This document shows, one piece after another, positions 62,753 to 64,000 of a stretch of 64,000 nt of DNA; within the stretch, counting starts at the first letter, position 1; each line of letters opens with the position of its first letter. The translations under genes and the position numbers were made by a program. The notes beneath the pieces were generated by a model. The model was not told where the DNA came from. It saw nothing but the letters and a program-made list of their open reading frames with translations, and did no database searches. Source of the DNA: Oreocharis arfaki (Eukaryota > Chordata > Aves > Passeriformes > Paramythiidae); NCBI GenBank assembly GCA_013398015.1, contig VZRR01013459.1, positions 1-64,000 on the forward strand, in the 5' to 3' direction.

Positions 62753-64000
62753 AGATAGAACTCGTGTTCTCTCCCAGGCTACCTGAAGAATTTGCTCTGG
62801 TACTGTTAGCTATTTTTACTTTTGTATAGTTAGCTCTTTGCTTTTGTCACTGTTTTGTTTTCTGAGATTTTTTAAATGCAAAAAAAATTATTCCTTTGAA
62901 TATAAACAAATATCATCTATGTTGAATGTAAAATCATTGATGTGAATCCAAAAAAATTATTCTTCAGAGGAGTTTTTCACTTCTTGTATTGCTGAACATA
63001 TTTCCATCTGCCTGAGCAGGACAGGCTAGACATGCTCATTTGCCTTGAAAGCTTTGGTAACCTTGGTTTCCATATGATCTGCATCTGTAGTTAACCGTAT
63101 TAGTTAACTTTGGTTAAAATATCATCACCAAGGGTCTGATTTAAACCATTACCATAAACAAATGCATTATTTTTAAGGGACGTCATTAGGGACATCAAAT
63201 CCCTTTGGCTCCTGCAGACAGTTTTTTTCTAAGACATCTTGCCTTTTTTAGAGCTTTAGAATTACTTTTGCATCAAAACTTTATGTTACTTAGCAGCAGG
63301 GTTTTCAGTTCATTTTGTGTCTGTACTTTGTCTATTGACTGAGCTCCACCCATTTCCACTATGAAGTGTAGGTCACCACTTTTTTCTTTTTCCCTATGCA
63401 GCTGTCCTTCTGGCAGTCCTTGTGATGAACTTCTTCCAGTTTTGTTTCAGTCCCTGAACTCTACAGGTCTGAGCCAAAAACTCTGTCATGTAAATACCAT
63501 CAATAAATATCTGTTTCTTAAGCTCATGGGATCAGTCCTTTTTTTTGTGCTCTGCCTGGATATTCCAAAGTTAGGCCTGATGGGAGATCCCCTTGTAACA
63601 TCTGTTCCTTGAGTCATTATCAGTGGATGTGGTGTTGCCTTGCTAATGCAACCTGTGGACAAGAAAAAAACGGATGTTGAAATTAGACATTGAAACAAGT
63701 TCTCCACTGTCACCACCCCAATAAAATTACGTAACACTTAATACTTGCTTGACTTTGAGAGCATTTTGTAGCTCTGAATTGTGAGCAGCACAATTGTGGC
63801 ACCCATTGGAACACATTAGTCCTGGGCAGGCGTGTTGGACTTCCATGTAAAAACGTAGCTATGTGACTTAGAATAGTTTTGTGCATAAAAGAACATAAAA
63901 TTAAAATTTTAAAAGACTCAAGAAAGATAACAGTTTAGGATTTGACATTGCTTTAGCCTAGAAAATCAGTTTCTGGTCTTGAAACAGCATTTAATGTAGC
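62753..64000. other. AT-rich noncoding DNA
   Basis: No gene or repeat recognised. Overlapping 83-codon frames on both strands at 63361-63737 cancel each other as evidence. Confidence 0.5.

Noticed and set aside
1..64000. tRNA, rRNA, CRISPR array, operon-like gene cluster or a multi-gene defence or metabolic system
   Set aside because: None is visible. Composition, CR1 copies and the solo LTR all point to bird noncoding DNA, and no intact retroviral internal region flanks the LTR.

Overview
This window looks like vertebrate nuclear DNA, almost certainly from a bird. The evidence is two recognisable CR1 (chicken repeat 1) LINE fragments with avian-type 3' ends (16676-17006 and 25435-26122), two more decayed CR1 remnants (2106-2152 and 62280-62650), and a solo LTR of endogenous-retrovirus type (14829-15231). 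The background is AT-rich and CpG-poor. Short ORFs occur in all six frames at roughly the density chance predicts. There are no operons, ribosome binding sites, CRISPR arrays, tRNA or rRNA genes. The setting is an intergenic or intronic, gene-poor region with low repeat density, which is typical of bird genomes.

Layout. 1-14.7 kb is single-copy AT-rich DNA with a decayed CR1 tail, simple repeats and a small tandem/inverted-repeat cluster at 10.8-10.9 kb. 14.7-15.7 kb holds a 403-bp solo LTR with TG...CA ends, a 6-bp target-site duplication, two CCAAT boxes, a TATA box and a poly(A) signal. It sits inside a long minus-strand reading frame that would have been open before the insertion. 16.7-17.0 kb is a CR1 3' end on the minus strand. 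25.4-26.1 kb is a longer CR1 on the plus strand that keeps the C-terminal end of ORF2 with one internal stop. 35.4-35.9 kb is a CpG-enriched block ending in a G-quadruplex motif. 36.2-39.2 kb, read on the minus strand, has the best gene-like signals: a strong candidate 3'-terminal exon (acceptor, about 57 open codons, stop, about 650-nt UTR with AATAAA signals) at 39168-38345 and a weaker candidate at 36391-36241. A possible phase-compatible upstream exon lies at 45542-45325. 41.4 kb and 62.7 kb carry compact hairpins, 61.0 kb a pentanucleotide microsatellite, and 62.3-62.65 kb an old CR1.

No complete protein-coding gene could be identified, and none of the candidate exons was matched to a known family. 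Nothing resembling a new multi-gene system is visible. The points most worth testing are the candidate terminal exon at 39 kb, the solo LTR and the ORF it interrupts, the CpG/G4 block, and the compact hairpins.
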